The notes beneath the pieces are model-generated. The model was not told the DNA's origin and made no database searches. It saw only the letters and a program-made list of their open reading frames with translations. Position numbers and translations under genes: made by a program. Below, piece after piece: positions 6,704 through 6,858 of a stretch of 6,858 nt of DNA; positions within the stretch are counted from its first letter, which is position 1, and each line of letters begins with the position of its first letter. Source of the DNA: Candidatus Aegiribacteria sp. (GTDB lineage: Bacteria > Fermentibacterota > Fermentibacteria > Fermentibacterales > Fermentibacteraceae); NCBI GenBank assembly GCA_021107345.1, contig JAIOSX010000105.1, positions 1 to 6,858 of the forward strand. Direction: 5' to 3'.

Positions 6704-6709
6704 ATTATA
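6704..6709 (-). promoter_or_regulatory. Candidate -10 element of the toxin-antitoxin operon
   Basis: A perfect TATAAT on the minus strand would start transcription near 6697, giving a leader of about 16 bases. At 17 bases upstream the -35 hexamer is AATGAG, a poor match, so the promoter may be weak or activator-assisted. The -10 sits in an imperfect palindrome, ATTAGACTATAAT, which could serve as an autoregulatory operator; this is inference. Confidence 0.45.
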
Positions 6710-6858
6710 GTCTAATGGTTTTATTACTCATTTGCAATTTCTGGCAGGATTTTGATAGCATAGTAAGTACTGAAAATGATCCACCGGCGTTCAGTAAAAT
6801 CACATCATGAGATTGCAACACCGGCAAATGGAATTCACTCCACCCGATTGAGTGTCAC
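6710..6858. other. AT-rich flank upstream of the TA module, no gene recognised
   Basis: No coding frame with a credible start lies here. CACCGGC occurs twice, at 6782-6788 and 6819-6825, flanking an imperfect palindrome ATCACATCATGAGAT at 6799-6813 (12 of 15 positions symmetric). A minus-strand frame open from 6854 down to a TAA just inside the TA promoter has no start signal. The block could be the edge of a repeat or of an acquired segment continuing beyond the window. Confidence 0.4.

Overview
The window looks like a chromosomal stretch from a Gram-negative-type bacterium. It carries an RND efflux permease, which implies an outer membrane, and a lipobox lipoprotein. The efflux gene is about 53-65% GC in the two 60-base lines I counted, and arginine is often AGA/AGG. 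A secreted 6-bladed beta-propeller lipoprotein and a zinc-ribbon/two-TM protein of unknown function would fit an uncultured lineage of the FCB-like candidate phyla. That placement is a guess from protein flavour, not a demonstrated assignment. No rRNA, tRNA, CRISPR array, transposase or phage gene was seen.

Layout. (a) 1-2871, minus strand: the first 957 codons of an RND (AcrB/SwrC-type) efflux permease, cut by the left window edge. It starts with GTG just after a G7 tract. (b) 2872-3271: a 400-base AT-rich divergent intergenic region holding candidate promoters for both flanking genes and an inverted repeat over the RND promoter. (c) 3272-4369, plus strand: a lipoprotein with NHL/6-bladed beta-propeller repeats. 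(d) 4379-5548, minus strand and convergent with (c) with a 9-base gap: a protein with an acidic N-terminal linker, a CxxC-x14-CxxC zinc ribbon, a central soluble region and two C-terminal membrane helices. (e) 5628-6107, minus: a cytoplasmic cyclophilin peptidyl-prolyl isomerase. (f) 6146-6681, minus: a type II toxin-antitoxin pair (PF09720/TIGR02574-type antitoxin followed by a RelE/ParE-type toxin) with a GTGA stop/start overlap, its own good Shine-Dalgarno sites and a perfect TATAAT upstream. (g) 6710-6858: AT-rich and without a convincing gene.

How the genes fit together. The four minus-strand genes from 6681 down to 4379 are codirectional with gaps of 38 and 79 bases and no clear terminator. 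The TA promoter may therefore read into the cyclophilin and zinc-ribbon genes. The TA block is AT-richer (30-43% GC in counted lines) than the efflux gene and looks like an acquired accessory module. The efflux gene is first in its transcription unit, so any adaptor (MFP) or outer-membrane partner is not upstream and would have to lie past the left edge or elsewhere. I found no clearly new biological system. The points most worth a second look are the G7 tract at the RND start, the altered proton-relay residues of the permease, and the zinc-ribbon membrane protein of unknown function.
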